Positions 12,530 through 24,174 of a stretch of 64,000 nucleotides of DNA are shown one piece after another; the stretch's first letter is position 1; every line of letters begins with the position of its first letter. The stretch comes from Earliella scabrosa (taxonomy: Eukaryota; Basidiomycota; Agaricomycetes; Polyporales; Polyporaceae), in assembly GCA_022605405.1 (NCBI GenBank), contig JABYQQ010000002.1:1674001-1738000 (forward strand), given 5' to 3'. The notes under the pieces were generated by a model that did not search any database, was not told where the DNA came from, and saw only the letters and a program-made list of their open reading frames with translations. A program made the translations under genes and the position numbers.

Positions 12530-14525
12530 CTACAGACGCCCCGACTTTCGGTGATGCTCCCGAGCCCAGCGCTCCACAATTTCCTTGACGCCAGGGGGCG
12601 CATCGGGCAGCTCAGCGCAGGTGTTGAGAAACTGCGAAGCGCGCTGATAGAGTTCACGAAGGTTCGCGTCCGATGGAACTATGTCCCCGATTGAAGAAGG
12701 GAGCTGTCTGAACACATCGAACGCTGCAAGAGTGGTTCGTCAGCGTGATGTCAACTGACTCGAACGGCCCCGCGAGGCAGGGTCGAAGGGATCGGCACTC
12801 ACCATGGCACACGTTCTTCCATGTCAGCGGGCCATCCAGCTGAGTACGGGAGACGCCTAGTGCGATGATGGACTGATTGACGGATGGGACGAGCGCGTTG
12901 TAGGGATGGTCGTGACTGTCGAACGCACGGGACAGGGATGCAAGGATGCGAGAGACTCTATCCGCGTCCTCCGCGCGCCTGCACTTCCAGAGCATCCACG
13001 ACTCAGCGTGAGCTTCAGTGTCCTTCCAGACCCTCGCGCTGATCTCGAGGGGCTTCAGCTTGGCCACGGCCATCCGGAGCAGCGCGTGCGCCCAGAAGTC
13101 CATCGGGGGATCGAGTATGTCGACGAGATCGGCCAGGCGGTGCCTGTAGTCGATGGCGGCGATGTGGTCGATGGTCTGGATGGCGACGTCGTCGCTCAGG
13201 TCCATTAGGCACGCCGTTCCCACTGTTGAGAGGTACTTCGTGTCGAGGGTGAGCTCGTACGCCGTCCGTACTTGGTCTGAGTCGAGCATCTCCCGCCTGC
13301 CCTCGATGCCCGCCAGACCCCGTCCCCTCCGCGTTCGCATCGGTCGCGGGTACCGCCATGTCCTTGGGAAGTGCTCGCGAAGCGAGGCTAAGAATGAATG
13401 CTTCTCACGTCGCCTCTCCAGCAGTTGGAACGCATGTGAACTGATCCAGCGGAAGCAATGCTGGATCCACTCGGTGACTGGGTAGATGACGAAGGTGATG
13501 GGAGAAATGTAGCAGCAGTCAATGACCAGTGCCGAAAGTACCGTGGTGCCCACCATGAACGTGACCAGCATGCCAATCAGGACGGACGCGACGATGGCGA
13601 CCTCCCGGTGGAGTTGCCACAGCAGGACGAGGAGGCCGGAGAGGAAGAGGACGAGCGAGGATTGGAGGAGGACTGGCAAGCATGCGACTATCTCGGCAAC
13701 GTGCCATTTGTTGAAGTTTCGTAAGCGGAACTGTCGGCGGCGCGCGATTTCCCGCGATGTCCCGGAGAGGCCAGACAGGAACTCGTGGAGCCATTGCTTC
13801 ACCATGATGCCGATGGAAGCGGCAGCAAGACTGCAGATGAGGCCCGCGAACCAGAGACTGTTGAGCCAGACCGCCCATCGTGGAGCCGGTGGAGATGGCA
13901 TATCATGGAGGAGGAACGCCTCTTCTGTTGAGTTCAAGAATGGGCTATTCACAGTGAAACTGCTGATCTGTAAGGAGATTTGTTGAAGCACAGCCAAAGT
14001 GAGATCTGGACCGGCCGGTTGGAGTAACTGGTACGATTGCACATTGAAGGCCGTGAGGATCGCCGAGAACAGTCCACCCTGTGAATCATGGACGTGTTGA
14101 GCGGGGCTGGCTGGTGAGAGACGAGAGCTTACATAGACGAGCAACGTGTCGATCTCTGCGTTCCAACGTTTGATCGTGTCGTCACTGTAGGTCTTCACCA
14201 TCTCTGCGGTTGTGGACCAGGCGTCAGCTTTGTCTTGATCCGTGAAGGTCCGTCGTATCTCTTCGAGTAATCCCTTCAAGCCTCGTCAGCGAACCCTACG
14301 CTAGAGTAGTAACTTAACGATGTAAACTTACCTCCGGCATTGGGAGAGGCGGGACATCGGGAAATGTTGATGTGGTAGCCTCAAATAAAGGAATGAGTAC
14401 TGAGTACACAACAGCGTTTATTGCACGATCCTGCGCTATACCTTGTACACTGACGTGTCAGCTGTGCTCGAGGAGTCGTTGACTACGCCGTTCAGACTTT
14501 CGATGTGAATTGATGTTTCACTCAT
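12530..14525 (-). CDS. DUF6535 membrane protein, 580 aa (module copy 1)
   Basis: Five exons: 14442-14525, 14332-14379, 14133-14273, 12803-14078 and 12530-12723, all in phase. The DUF6535 signature spans about residues 63-115: AWSTTAEMVKTYSD, RWNAEIDTLLVY, then GGLFSAILTAFNVQSYQLLQ. Hydrophobic spans near 160-182, 221-247 and 251-277 follow, so about four membrane segments are expected. The C-terminal half is soluble, with conserved HAESWMLWKCRRAED. The 54-nt intron 14079-14132 is a multiple of three without a stop. The last exon is unlike that of its paralog 5 kb away. The family is expanded in Agaricomycetes and has no known function. Confidence 0.82.
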
Positions 14526-15344
14526 TGAGCTACACATAGTCTTGAGTACATTCCGTGAGTCCGCGAGAGTTCTCAACACACTCACTAGGTTCGTGAAGAG
14601 ACTGCGCTATCGCGTTTGCGTCTGGGGTATGTCGGCGGGTGGGAAAGCGAGGATGGCCCGGGTCTTATTGGCTCAGGCTCCCTGAGTAGCATATATAGTT
14701 CTATACCCATCGCCTCGTCAATCATGTGGGTGCTACGTGGGATCCTCCGAGTACGCACTTTTCATACCAGCAAACACAGCTTACGGCCGTTACGACATCT
14801 CTGGACCCAAGCTCGAATATTGCTCCGAGCTCAGGATACCCGCTCTGCATTTGTTCATGCTGAGTCTTCACCGAGCATGTTAGATTGAATTTGTCTGTCA
14901 GCGTAGTCGCCGTTGATGCATACAGCTGGGAAGAGGATAGATGCAGAGGTCGGGAGCAGCTGCAAGGATCTGCAGTTCAAATGAGTCTGGAAACGAAAAC
15001 CAGAGGAAGAGTCAAGTCAACAGAATGAAGCATTGCCTGCGGCCGGTGCCGGCCGTGAAGGACGCCCATTACATCACCATCGGAAATCCCCGAGATCGCT
15101 TCAGCCTGATCGTCCCAGGCTGCAAGTGCACTGTACTTCAAGTTCGCTCCTTGCTTTTCCTGGTCGACCATCGCGCTCGAGCCACGCTCCCAGCTACGCC
15201 CATCTGCGCCCGACGTGTTCGACTGCTCCCACCATCACCGCTCGCCGGGTATCGCGCTCCCCAATATCTTCGACCCCTCCCACGCCGGTAAGCCTTCCTG
15301 ATTGTTGAACTTGACCACTGCATCACGCTTGTTCCAAGTCGTCC
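14526..15344. other. Upstream region between module copies
   Basis: Shared promoter space of DUF6535 copy 1 (-) and F-box copy 2 (+). Two patches match the region upstream of DUF6535 copy 2: one around 14715-14800 (CTTACGGCCGTTACGACATC, compare 19830-19850) and one around 15040-15100. A TATATAG string lies at 14690-14697. No separate gene is supported. Confidence 0.5.
15040..15055. repeat. GC-rich palindrome-like 16-mer, copy 1
   Basis: CGGCCGGTGCCGGCCG, a near-perfect palindrome. It is followed within 10 bp by GCCCATTAC and then CGGAAAT. The same arrangement sits upstream of DUF6535 copy 2 at 20075. Confidence 0.6.
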
Positions 15345-17253
15345 ATGCCACACCGCTGCCTACAAACTCCCGATGTTCTCTATCACATCTTGGACTTTGT
15401 CCTGCTCCTCCTGCCAGGCCACAACGACAGTATTTACTATCCATATCATGGCTATGAGCATCACTACCTAACCAATCCGGCTCTGGCTGCCCTAGCACGC
15501 ACGTGTCGTACATTCCTAGAACCCGCACTCGATCTCTTGTGGAGACATCAAATGACTCTTGGCCCGCTTCTACTGACTTTCCCTAGCAATGCAGTCGTAC
15601 GGGAAGAAATCCCACGAAAAGGAGCAGATGATACCGCGTATATGGTGGTGAGTTGCACAGGTCGATCTCGCCGATCGCATTGCTAATGAACTCTATGGAT
15701 AGCATCTCTCCCGCCCGCTGATAGCCTCAGACTGGACGAGGTTCGATTATTATGCGAAGCGCGTAACCTCTCTCGGCTATTTCCTGTATGAGTTCCCAGA
15801 CCAGGATCACGGACATTTTGTTGCTCACAACTTCTATCCTCCGCGATATGTGGTACACGATCTGACCCTTGGTCGCCTGATAGTGGCTCGCCGCCGTGCC
15901 GCACTTCTCCCTAATCTCGTGCGCTTGCGATGGTCCTACCACGATATACCATACACCCACTGGCTTCCCTTGTTCCTTGGTCCCAACATCACAACTCTCT
16001 CCATTGCGTTCTACCCTGAACATGTCAGGGAGTCTCGCTCCTTTCCGAACAGCATATGCGATGCTGTGGCAGATGTTCTGAAGGCCGCAACGGAGCTATG
16101 TCCCTTGCTCGTGAACCTCGAGATCAGACCCACACACGGTCAGAACGTGATCAATGCTGCAGTATCTTTCGCATTCAAATGCAAGTGTCTCGTTGGGTTC
16201 ACGGTGACAGGCGCATCCTCCCCGGAGCTTCTTCGTCACCTTGCATGTCAGGAGTCCCTTCGAAATGTCGGGATACTTCTCGACGAAGAGATGGTTGCGG
16301 ATTTACCAGCCATCATCACCCCAACCTCACTTCGCTATCCATTCCCGTCTCTCGACACCATCGTGGTACATACCCCGAACATGCCGTCCACGACTACCTT
16401 GATCAGGCTCATGGGACGCTGCAGACTGCGCCTGATCTTCTTCACCTACACCGCAGGTGCGGCCACCACCGCCGAGCTACTCGATCTCTTCCTCGCACTG
16501 CACGACCATTGTTCGCCGACGTCCCTCCAGGAGATGATCATCCAGTGTGCCAAGGGCGGCGTGATCAACGCAAACGACTACACCCTCGCACTAGACGTGC
16601 TCCAGCCCGTGCTGGTCTTCTCCAATCTCCGCACCTTCCGGCTGGCCATCCCCATGTACTGCATCCTGAACGACTATGACCTCGTGCATTGCAGACCACT
16701 GGCCGCTCATGCTCGATCTCCGCTTCCTCGACGGGTGGAAGTGGATCGACTACCCAGAGGTCACCTGGGCAGGCGTCGCGTACGTCGCGTGGCGCTGCCC
16801 GATGCTCTATGAGCTCGTGCTCGCGGTCGACATGAAGGTCGAAAACGTCGAGGAGACGACGTCCCGAGAGGGCTTCCGCCCGAACAACCACCTGCGCTCC
16901 CTCAACTTGCTGGATTCTCCGATGCACGAGCCGCAGGCGTGCGCCCGCGCCGCGCACGCGTTTGCCCCTTCCCTGTACGAGTTCTGCGGACACGGGCGCG
17001 TGGAGGAACAGGGCGACGCGGAGGGAGACCAGGAACAGCGGCTTCCTGAGCAGAATCCTATGGCGTTCTACTTGACGGTCAACGACCTGTTGAAGAAGTT
17101 GCAGAAGCAGCAGTGCGACGGTGGTGTTGACTTGGAAGGAGGTACGTGATGCGCTGTGGACGGGGATTTGCGTGCTGATGTCGAGTTGTCGCTGTGACAG
17201 GCATGGGGGAGAGCGAGGTGGTGGAGCTAAACCCATGGGGCTGGCATGGCTGA
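15345..17253 (+). pseudogene. F-box/LRR-like gene with frameshift (module copy 2)
   Basis: Paralog of the F-box gene at 10269. Exon 1 is 15345-15647 (MPHRCLQTPDVLYHILDF), followed by a 55-nt intron. Exon 2 runs from 15703 and stays open until a frame change at 16687-16688. There copy 1 reads GAC CTC ATG CGC ATC GCA, while this copy lacks two bases before ATT GCA. Downstream, the paralogous sequence resumes in the new frame (ADHWPLMLDLRFLDGW) to 17141. A 59-nt intron and a last exon, 17201-17253, end ELNPWGWHG. Unrepaired, the protein would end at about 16812 with an unrelated tail. Everything else is well kept, so the lesion is recent or an assembly error. Confidence 0.75.
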
Positions 17254-17429
17254 TGACATATCGTAGTTGAACTGATCATGTTCATGAGAGGAGCGTGCCG
17301 GTCGGGCGTCATTTCTATGGACACATGAGGATGAAGGAACGCTGAAGCCGACTAGATCGGGTCAATGTCATCGACACATCGCAGCTCTACGTACATTGTT
17401 TCTAGTAGACACTAGGAACGTCTGCTGCG

Positions 17430-19628
17430 TCACCGCTTGGAGACATTCTTGCGGAGCGCTCTGAGGGCAGACAGTGCAGGCTCTAGTGCCATCATGTCAC
17501 TGATGGTGCCCGAGAGATGGCAGTAGTGTATGCGAGCCCAGCTATCCACCATATGCCCGGCGTCGGGAGGGGAGCCGGGACACTGGAGGCATATCGCAAG
17601 AAGATCAGCTGCTTGCTGGTAGCTGACGCATCTCTCGGTGTCTAGGACGAGGGGAGGCGGAGACCCTAGTATGAACTCGAACGCTGGAATGACGTTGTCA
17701 AATCTTTGGAAGAAGGACAAATAGGACGGGACGCACCATACTGGACATCCTCCCACCGAAGCGGGACGCCAAGATGAGCGCGATAGCAACTGAGTGCCAA
17801 CATGGACTTGTTGACCGCCGGAGCTAATACATTGTAGGGATGACCTTGGGTTTCGAAGGCTCGAGACAGGGATGTCAGGATTCGAGCAGCTTTATCGGTC
17901 TCCTCCGCGCGCCTGCACTTCCAGAGCACCCATGACTCGGCATGCGACTCGGTGTTCTTCCAGATCTTCGAGTCGATATCCGGGCGCTGGACCTTCGCTA
18001 CAGACATCCGGAGTAGCGCGTGCGCCCAGAAGTCCATCGGCGGGTCAAGGATGTCAGCGAGGTCGGCCAGGCGATGCCTGTGGTCAATCGTGGCGATATG
18101 GTCAATGGTCTGAATGGCGACTTCGTCGCTCAGGTCCATCAAGCACACTGTTCCCACCGTCGCGAGATATTTCATGTCGAGCGTCAGCTCGTAAGCCGTC
18201 CGCACTTGATCCGAGTCGAGCATCTCCCGTCGTCCCTCGATGCCCGCCAATCCTCGTCCTCGTCGTGTTCGCATCGGCCGTGGACACCGCCATGACTCTG
18301 GAAAGTGGTCACGCAATGAGCTCAAGAAGGACTTCTTCTCCTCGCATTGCTTCTCCAGCAGCTCGAACGCGTGTGAGCTGAGCCACCGGAAGCCGCGCTG
18401 GATCCATTCCGTGGCGGGGTAGATGACGAAAGTGATGGGCGAGATGTAGCAGCAGTCAATAACGAATGCCGAGAGCACGGTGGTGCCCACCATGAACGTG
18501 AGCAGGATGCCGATCAGGACCGACGCGACGAGGGCGACATCCCGGTGGAGCTGCCATAACAGGACGAGAAGACCAGAGAGGAAAAGAACGAGCGAGGATT
18601 GCAGGAGCACTGGCAGGCATGCGACGATTTCAGCAACGTGCCATTTGTGGAAGTTGCGTAAGCGGAACTGCCGGCGGCGCGCGATCTCGCGGGATGTTCC
18701 GGAGAGTCCGGAGAGGAACTCGTGAAGCCACTGCTTAACCATGATGCCGATGGAGGCTGCGGCTAGACTGCAAATGAGGCCTGCGAACCACAGGCTATTG
18801 AGCCAGACCGCCCACCGTGGGGCCGGCGGCGGTGAAGCTTCGTTGAGGACAAACGCGGGGTTTGTTGAGTTCATAAATGGAACGTTCACGGAGAAGCTCT
18901 TGAGCTGCACGGAGATTTGTTGAAGTGCAGCTAACGTGGGGTCCGGACCGGCAGGCTGGAGTAGCTGGTACGATTGCACGTTGAAGGCCGTGAGAATAGC
19001 CGAGAATAGCCCTCCCTGTCCGAAGAATCAGTTGTCTGACAACACAGCAGAGTCAAGGGGAGTAGGGTACAATCAATTGAGTACATATGCGCTTAAGAGG
19101 AGGTCGAGCCCATCGGCATGACTGCGCCTGTGGAATTCCAGCGCCGAGACGGCGCGGGCCATACCAGGCCGTGCACCGTCATCCCAAAAATAGCAAGGAG
19201 TAGGGATAGGGCGGCTACTCGCGAGACTAGTAGAGAGGTAGACTTACATAGACTAGCAACGTGTCAATCTCCATGTTCCACCTTTTGAGCGTATCGTCGC
19301 TGTAGGTCTTGACCATCTCTGCCGTTCTAGACCAAGCGTCGGCCTTCTCCTGATCGGTGATGTTGCGACGGATATCCTCGAGCAGTTCCTTCCATGATTG
19401 TTTAGCATTGGGCAGATCGTCATGATTCGAGCTGACCTTTGGTATCGGTGCAGGCGTGACATCGGGAGAGGTGTGCGTCGGATTCTAAAAGGGAGATGAG
19501 CGGTCCTGAAGTTGACTGGTACTTAGGGTCTCGCAATGACACACCCTTCGCTCTGATGCTTCGGCAGTGGTCGACGATTGACTGACTGTATCAGTGCACG
19601 TCTCAAGTTGAGTAGGACGGTCATTCAT
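17430..19628 (-). CDS. DUF6535 membrane protein, 617 aa (module copy 2)
   Basis: Four exons: 19545-19628, 19248-19484, 17737-19015 and 17430-17683, all in phase. It is strongly similar to the gene at 12530 through the DUF6535 signature (RWNMEIDTLLVY, then GGLFSAILTAFNVQSYQLLQ), the membrane segments and HAESWVLWKCRRAEE. Exon 1 is exactly 28 codons in both paralogs although its sequence differs. The intron after LLVY is 232 nt here (19016-19247) against 54 nt in copy 1, so about 180 nt were gained or lost. Copy 2 lacks the intron that separates the first and second parts of the N-terminus in copy 1. The last exon encodes a different C-terminus. Cellular role unknown. Confidence 0.82.
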
Positions 19629-20583
19629 GAGCTGAGCATACAATAGTCCCTATAACGGTCTTAGAGCATTAATGAGGGAGACTCACGATTGCGTGCTAAT
19701 GTGCGCGTGCTGGGTGGAGAGGGTGGTCCCTATGTCGGATTTTGGAGCTGTATAAGTATTTCCGTCACCATCGCCTCATGAAGTATGTGGGTGTCTCGTG
19801 AGATGGCGACCCTGAAAAAGCGAAGACAACTTACGGCTGTTACGACATCGGTGAACAGGGAATCGGTGTGGATCCGAAGTCGGCGAGACGAGTAGTCCGA
19901 GTCTATGCAACTTTGTCATGATCGAATTGTACTCTGTGCAGGGATGTGTCTGTCTGACAACACATGAGCGTAGTGCCGTTTCATACGCTTGGTCTTCCTG
20001 AGCCCGTTCAAAGTGTTCTGACTCTATGAGTATTGAGCGGGAGGCGGAGAGGAACGCAGATTGGTGAATATGAACGGCCGGCGCCGGCCGAAACACCGCC
20101 CATTACCTCATGGTCGGAAATACCCGTCCTCGGGCCCACACAGGCCATCCTAGGCCATCCTCTCACATCGGGGTCTTTGTCATTTTGTCCGAGAGAACAG
20201 ATGAATCGGCATGAGAATCAAGAGCTGAAATGTTTTTGACGTAGTCACAGACTACACACAAGCTGTTAGATCAAGGTTGATAGTCATAATGTTAACCTAT
20301 CGCTTGACTCGAATAAGATTACGCTCAACAGTCGGGGTGTCGGTTGAAGGGACAGATAAGAGATCAGTCAAAATGTGGAGCGCTTCAACATTACATGTGA
20401 ATGCCACATGGCCATCTGGACAGGTCCTCGCGCTCGAGCTGTGCCTCTTCGCGCCCAACGCCTTCCTGTGTCCCTTACATCGCAGAGTATCGCGCCCACA
20501 TCGTCGCCTCCTGTGTATCACTAGACTCGTCTGCCTTCTCATCTACGACGGTGCTGCTAGGTCCTTTCTGTTCTCGATGTACA
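19629..20583. other. Intergenic, upstream of DUF6535 copy 2 and the PL14 gene
   Basis: Contains the second copies of the conserved upstream patches (19775-19850 and 20075-20140). TATAAG lies at about 19750. No gene is supported: frames on both strands are short and lack splice partners. Confidence 0.5.
20075..20090. repeat. GC-rich perfect palindrome, copy 2
   Basis: CGGCCGGCGCCGGCCG is its own reverse complement. It is followed by CGCCCATTAC and CGGAAAT, as at 15040. It may be a binding site for a dimeric regulator of the DUF6535 genes or simply duplicated flank. Confidence 0.6.
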
Positions 20584-21770
20584 ATGGAATCTCATTTCGT
20601 AGTGGCACCATCTCTGGTTTCGACTGGATTCACCACATGTCCGGCGCAAAGCCTTCCGCCGGTCATCACGCTGGTAAAGCTCGCTGATAGCGAGCTCGGC
20701 GTACATCGTGTCACGTCCAACACTACCCACACCCTCGTCGTTCCTCCGGTCCCTGTCCCCGGCGGCGACGCGTCCACGCCTGCGTGGGAGGCCCTCTTTC
20801 CTCAAGGAAGCATTAACCCGGGCAACAAGACTGCGCCGCATGGAGGCTTCGGGTTCTACGTCCGCGGACCTGCCGCGTTCGCTCAAGCGTTGAAGCAGCT
20901 GGGAGATGAGCCTGGGGCGCCAGCTGAGGTCGTTCTCAGCTACGACGTGCTATTTGAAGAAGGGTTCGAGTGGGTGAAGGGAGGGAAGTTGCCCGGAATC
21001 TGTGAGTAGTCAGCCGAGTGGTGTCTCAACGGCCGCGAGGAGCTCACGCGCTATGTAAGGAGACGGAGGGGCTGGAGACCACGCGTATGGATGTACAGGC
21101 GGAAGGCAGACAGACCGATGCAAGTGCTTCAACTTGCGTCTGATGTGGCGGTGAGTGACTCTCCCTCCCGCTGCCGCATACGAGCCTCATTGAGTCGACT
21201 CGGCCGCATATGCTTAGTGAACATGGGTCGGGCGAGTTGTATGCGTACCTCCCCCATTCAGCGCGCAACACGGAACGGCTAGTCGCCATCCCTCCCAAGT
21301 CTATCCAACATCCGGACTATGGCTTCTCCGTCGGACGAGGCGCGTGGAAGTTCGCGCCTGGAAAGTGGACTAGGGTCACGCAGCGAGTTAGGGTGAACCA
21401 TTTGGGGAGCGAGAACGGTATGTCTCTCTCCATTTACCCCGTGTGTGATCTTGTCCGTGGCAGCTCAAGCGCATACATGCAGGGGAAGTTCAGGTGTTTA
21501 TCGATGGCAAGTCTGTCGTACACGCGACCGGATTAGTACTCCGCACAGAAGAAGGCCCCGATGGACGTGTGCAGGGTTTGCATTTTCAGACGTTCTTTGG
21601 AGGTGCGCCCTATCCATCGGTTTCACTCGTCGTAACATATGCTCAAGCATGTGTACCCGCCCCGTGCAGGACACTCGCAGGAGTGGGCCTCACCGAAGGA
21701 CCAGCGCGCATGGTTCGCGAACATCTCGGGCGCAATTCTCGAGCCACACTCCCGTCATGACGAGCTCTGA
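20584..21770 (+). CDS. Polysaccharide lyase family 14 protein, 308 aa, C-terminal HDEL
   Basis: Five exons: 20584-21001, 21063-21150, 21218-21417, 21483-21602, 21670-21770; every junction keeps phase. Family landmarks are ALFPQGSINPGN, GGFGFYVRGP, VVLSYDVLFEEGFEWVKGG, KLPGIYGGAG, YGCTGGRQTDRCKCFNLRL, LYAYLPH, YGFSVGRGAWKF and HFQTFFGGHSQEWASP. PL14 enzymes cleave uronic-acid polysaccharides such as alginate or glucuronan by beta-elimination. The start MESHFVVAPS has no signal peptide; an earlier in-frame ATG at 20401 adds only Arg/Ser-rich sequence. The protein ends SRHDEL, identical to the fungal ER-retention signal, which conflicts with the missing leader unless an upstream exon was missed. 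Confidence 0.82.
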
Positions 21771-22140
21771 GCATCACATCAGAGGACGGCTCTGTCCTTT
21801 CACCTCCGTCACAGGACGGCGTGCTGTAGCACCAAGCGCGGTGCCAAAGAGATGAAAGCAAGAACGCAGGTCTGTACTGTCTTTCAGCGTCACTATCACG
21901 TCTCACACATCCTCTCAGTCGATGTACCCCTATTGTAACAACATGTATCTCCACTGAATGTTCGAACATGGTACGCTCACCATGACCCCATATGGTGTAC
22001 TCACGCTGAAATGTTGATTGATCACACAGAAAGTATTGTACGAAGAATTGATTGCGCGGCAGACAAATGAAGTGCATAGCTCCAGGCCAATGGCGTCTAT
22101 AATGTCCCCTTCCCCTCCATGCTCGGCCTACCCTCTCCGT
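21771..22140. other. Short convergent intergenic region
   Basis: About 370 bp between the 3' ends of the PL14 gene and the Ser/Pro/Ala-rich gene. It should hold both terminators; nothing else was seen. Confidence 0.5.
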
Positions 22141-23089
22141 CTACACGTCCGGACCGTCCTTGGGGAGAGGCGCATCAGGCACATCGATGGGCGTGGTGGG
22201 CGAGGATGGGTTCAGACTCAGGGAGGGCGCCGCGGGGGTGACAGGGCCCGAGACTGCTGGCGCGGAGGCGGACGGTGCCGACACCGGAGCCGATGCGGAA
22301 GGTGTGGTGATAGACGGCGCACCAGCAGAGGGCACAGCTGTCGACGGCGCAAGGCCAGCGGGTACCGATGTCGACGGTGCGTCGGAGGGCACGGAAGGTG
22401 CAGCCACCGACGGCGCGGAGGGTGTAGGTGCAGACTGCGTCGGGACGGAGGGCGCGTCCAGCGAGGGCGCTGAGGTCACCGACGGCGAGGATGGTGCGGA
22501 TGGCGCGGATGGGATATCGTCGTCGCGCGCCGACAGGCTCGGCACAGCGGGGACCGATGGCTCGGCGGGGATGGTGGGTGCTGATGGCACCGACTCGGAT
22601 GGCGCGGAGGGCCCTGACACCGACGGCCCTGCGACGGGAGGGGTGTTTATTTGGGGCGCATTGTCCGCTGGCGCCGAAGGAACGACCGGCGCAGATACCG
22701 CCGGCGCGGAGGGTGCGGAGGGTGCGGACGGGATGGCTGGTGCCGCGGGGCTGGAGGGCGCAGACGGCACCGACGCGGCTGGCAGCTCAGGTGAAGGTGC
22801 GGCATCTGAGGGTGCACTCGCCGCAGGCATGCCGACGGACGATGTGGGTATGGTAGGCGCATCCGAGGGTGCAGGAACGGACGCCGAAGGAGTCGCGTTC
22901 ACAGGAGTCGACACTGAAGGTGTCGGGATGGCGGGCGCGATCGCAGACGGCGCAGAGGGCATAGAGACGGGCGCAGCTGTAGCGCTTTGTGGTAAGTCTT
23001 TTGTCTTTCAGTTAGGCGTTCCCAAACTCACCATGCGCGTTGGCCACCAGGGCGAGAATGGTGAAGGCAACAAGCTTGTTGGAGATCAT
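22141..23089 (-). CDS. Secreted Ser/Pro/Ala-rich mucin-like protein, 297 aa
   Basis: Exon 1 (23032-23089) encodes a signal peptide, MISNKLVAFTILALVANAHA. A 55-nt intron (22977-23031) uses the acceptor CTACAG; the earlier CACAAAG would break the frame. Exon 2 (22141-22976) is almost entirely degenerate P-S-A/V-P-S units with Thr, giving a disordered chain suited to O-glycosylation. There is no globular domain, no cysteine and no GPI-type hydrophobic tail. It is probably an extracellular or wall-associated protein. The antisense frame is also open over this stretch only because of the codon bias of the repeats. A TATA-like element lies 122 bp upstream of the start. Confidence 0.8.
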
Positions 23090-24174
23090 GATGCGGGGTG
23101 TGGTGGTAAGCGGTGGATAGAGTGGGTGGCAGGATGAGTTATGCACTGGTGAGAGTGGCAGAGATGAGATGTGTCTGGTGAGTGAGGATTGCAGCAGAGA
23201 ATGGCCCTCCTTATATATCTTTTGCCCCCTCCCTTGACTCTCGTAGCTCCCGCAACCGGACGGAAATGATGCGCTGCGACTGAGTCGTATCCGTCTTGGG
23301 AGATAATACATATGGTGAGTCCGACCCCACAGCACTCCACTTGAATTGCATAGCCGCCACCTATGCCGTTCTCCGTTGGCCCGGTCGAGAATGCGCATCG
23401 CGTCGGTCCGACTCTCCCGATTTGGTAATCGAAGCGCCCCGGGATATGTTGAGATCGGCAGGCGGAGTTGTCGCTATTAACATCCGCTCCGGAGCTGCCC
23501 TGAAAGTCTCGGATCACTTACCTACGTGTCACGGGCTGGCCAGCAACAGCAGCTATCGTGCAGCTGTCTCATGCGGGTCACTGGCTTCCGATGGCTCAAC
23601 CCTAATTTGGTAACCGAGACGCCGGAATTGTCACGTCGCTGGGACAAGAGCCGCGGGTGCGTCATGATCTGGACTAGGTTCAGTGTGGGCAATTCTGTGT
23701 ACACTAAGTCAAGTGCTCACGTTATAGCATGCACGGCCCCGCGAAGTTTCCTACCCTTCCTCCCTGAACCTGGTTGCATCCAACACTGGTCTTATCGCCG
23801 AATACCCCTCAAAAATTCCCATCGAGATCCTATTGATCAGTGCGTCTGCCACAACATTGGTTGAGACTGCCATGTCGCGCGCCGCGAAGTTGCAATTGGG
23901 TGTGAATGCCAGGCACTTGATGACACAGCTCGGCGCGTTTCAATTTGGTCTAGGATCGTCAAGAGACTTCCGATCGATCGGGTTATCCATAGATGTGAAA
24001 GCATGTGTTTCGTGCTGTCGTGACATGGGCTGACTGGTCTTGCATTGGCTATGGATGACAGTGTCAGCCTCCGCTGACGCTGTATGAGACCCCGACAGCG
24101 CCGTGCCAGTTCTTACCTTCCCCGCCACCATCACATCGGCATTTGCGTACCGTCTTCGTCTCCGATACCCTAAT
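23090..24174. promoter_or_regulatory. 1.1-kb divergent promoter region of two secreted-protein genes
   Basis: Lies between the starts of two divergently transcribed secreted-protein genes. The minus-strand gene has GATATATAAGG (TATA at 23211-23218). Two loosely similar patches occur at 23418 (GATTTGGTAATCGAAGCGCC) and 23606 (AATTTGGTAACCGAGACGCC). No coding exon is supported. Confidence 0.5.

Noticed and set aside
18102..18425. Short frames antisense to the DUF6535 core
   Set aside because: They mirror a conserved coding exon and appear similarly in both paralogs only because the coding strands are similar.
22160..23137. Long plus-strand frame of 325 codons, Gly/Ala/Asp-rich
   Set aside because: It is the antisense of the Ser/Pro/Ala repeat exon; openness is a by-product of the repeat, while the minus strand has a signal peptide and good splice sites.
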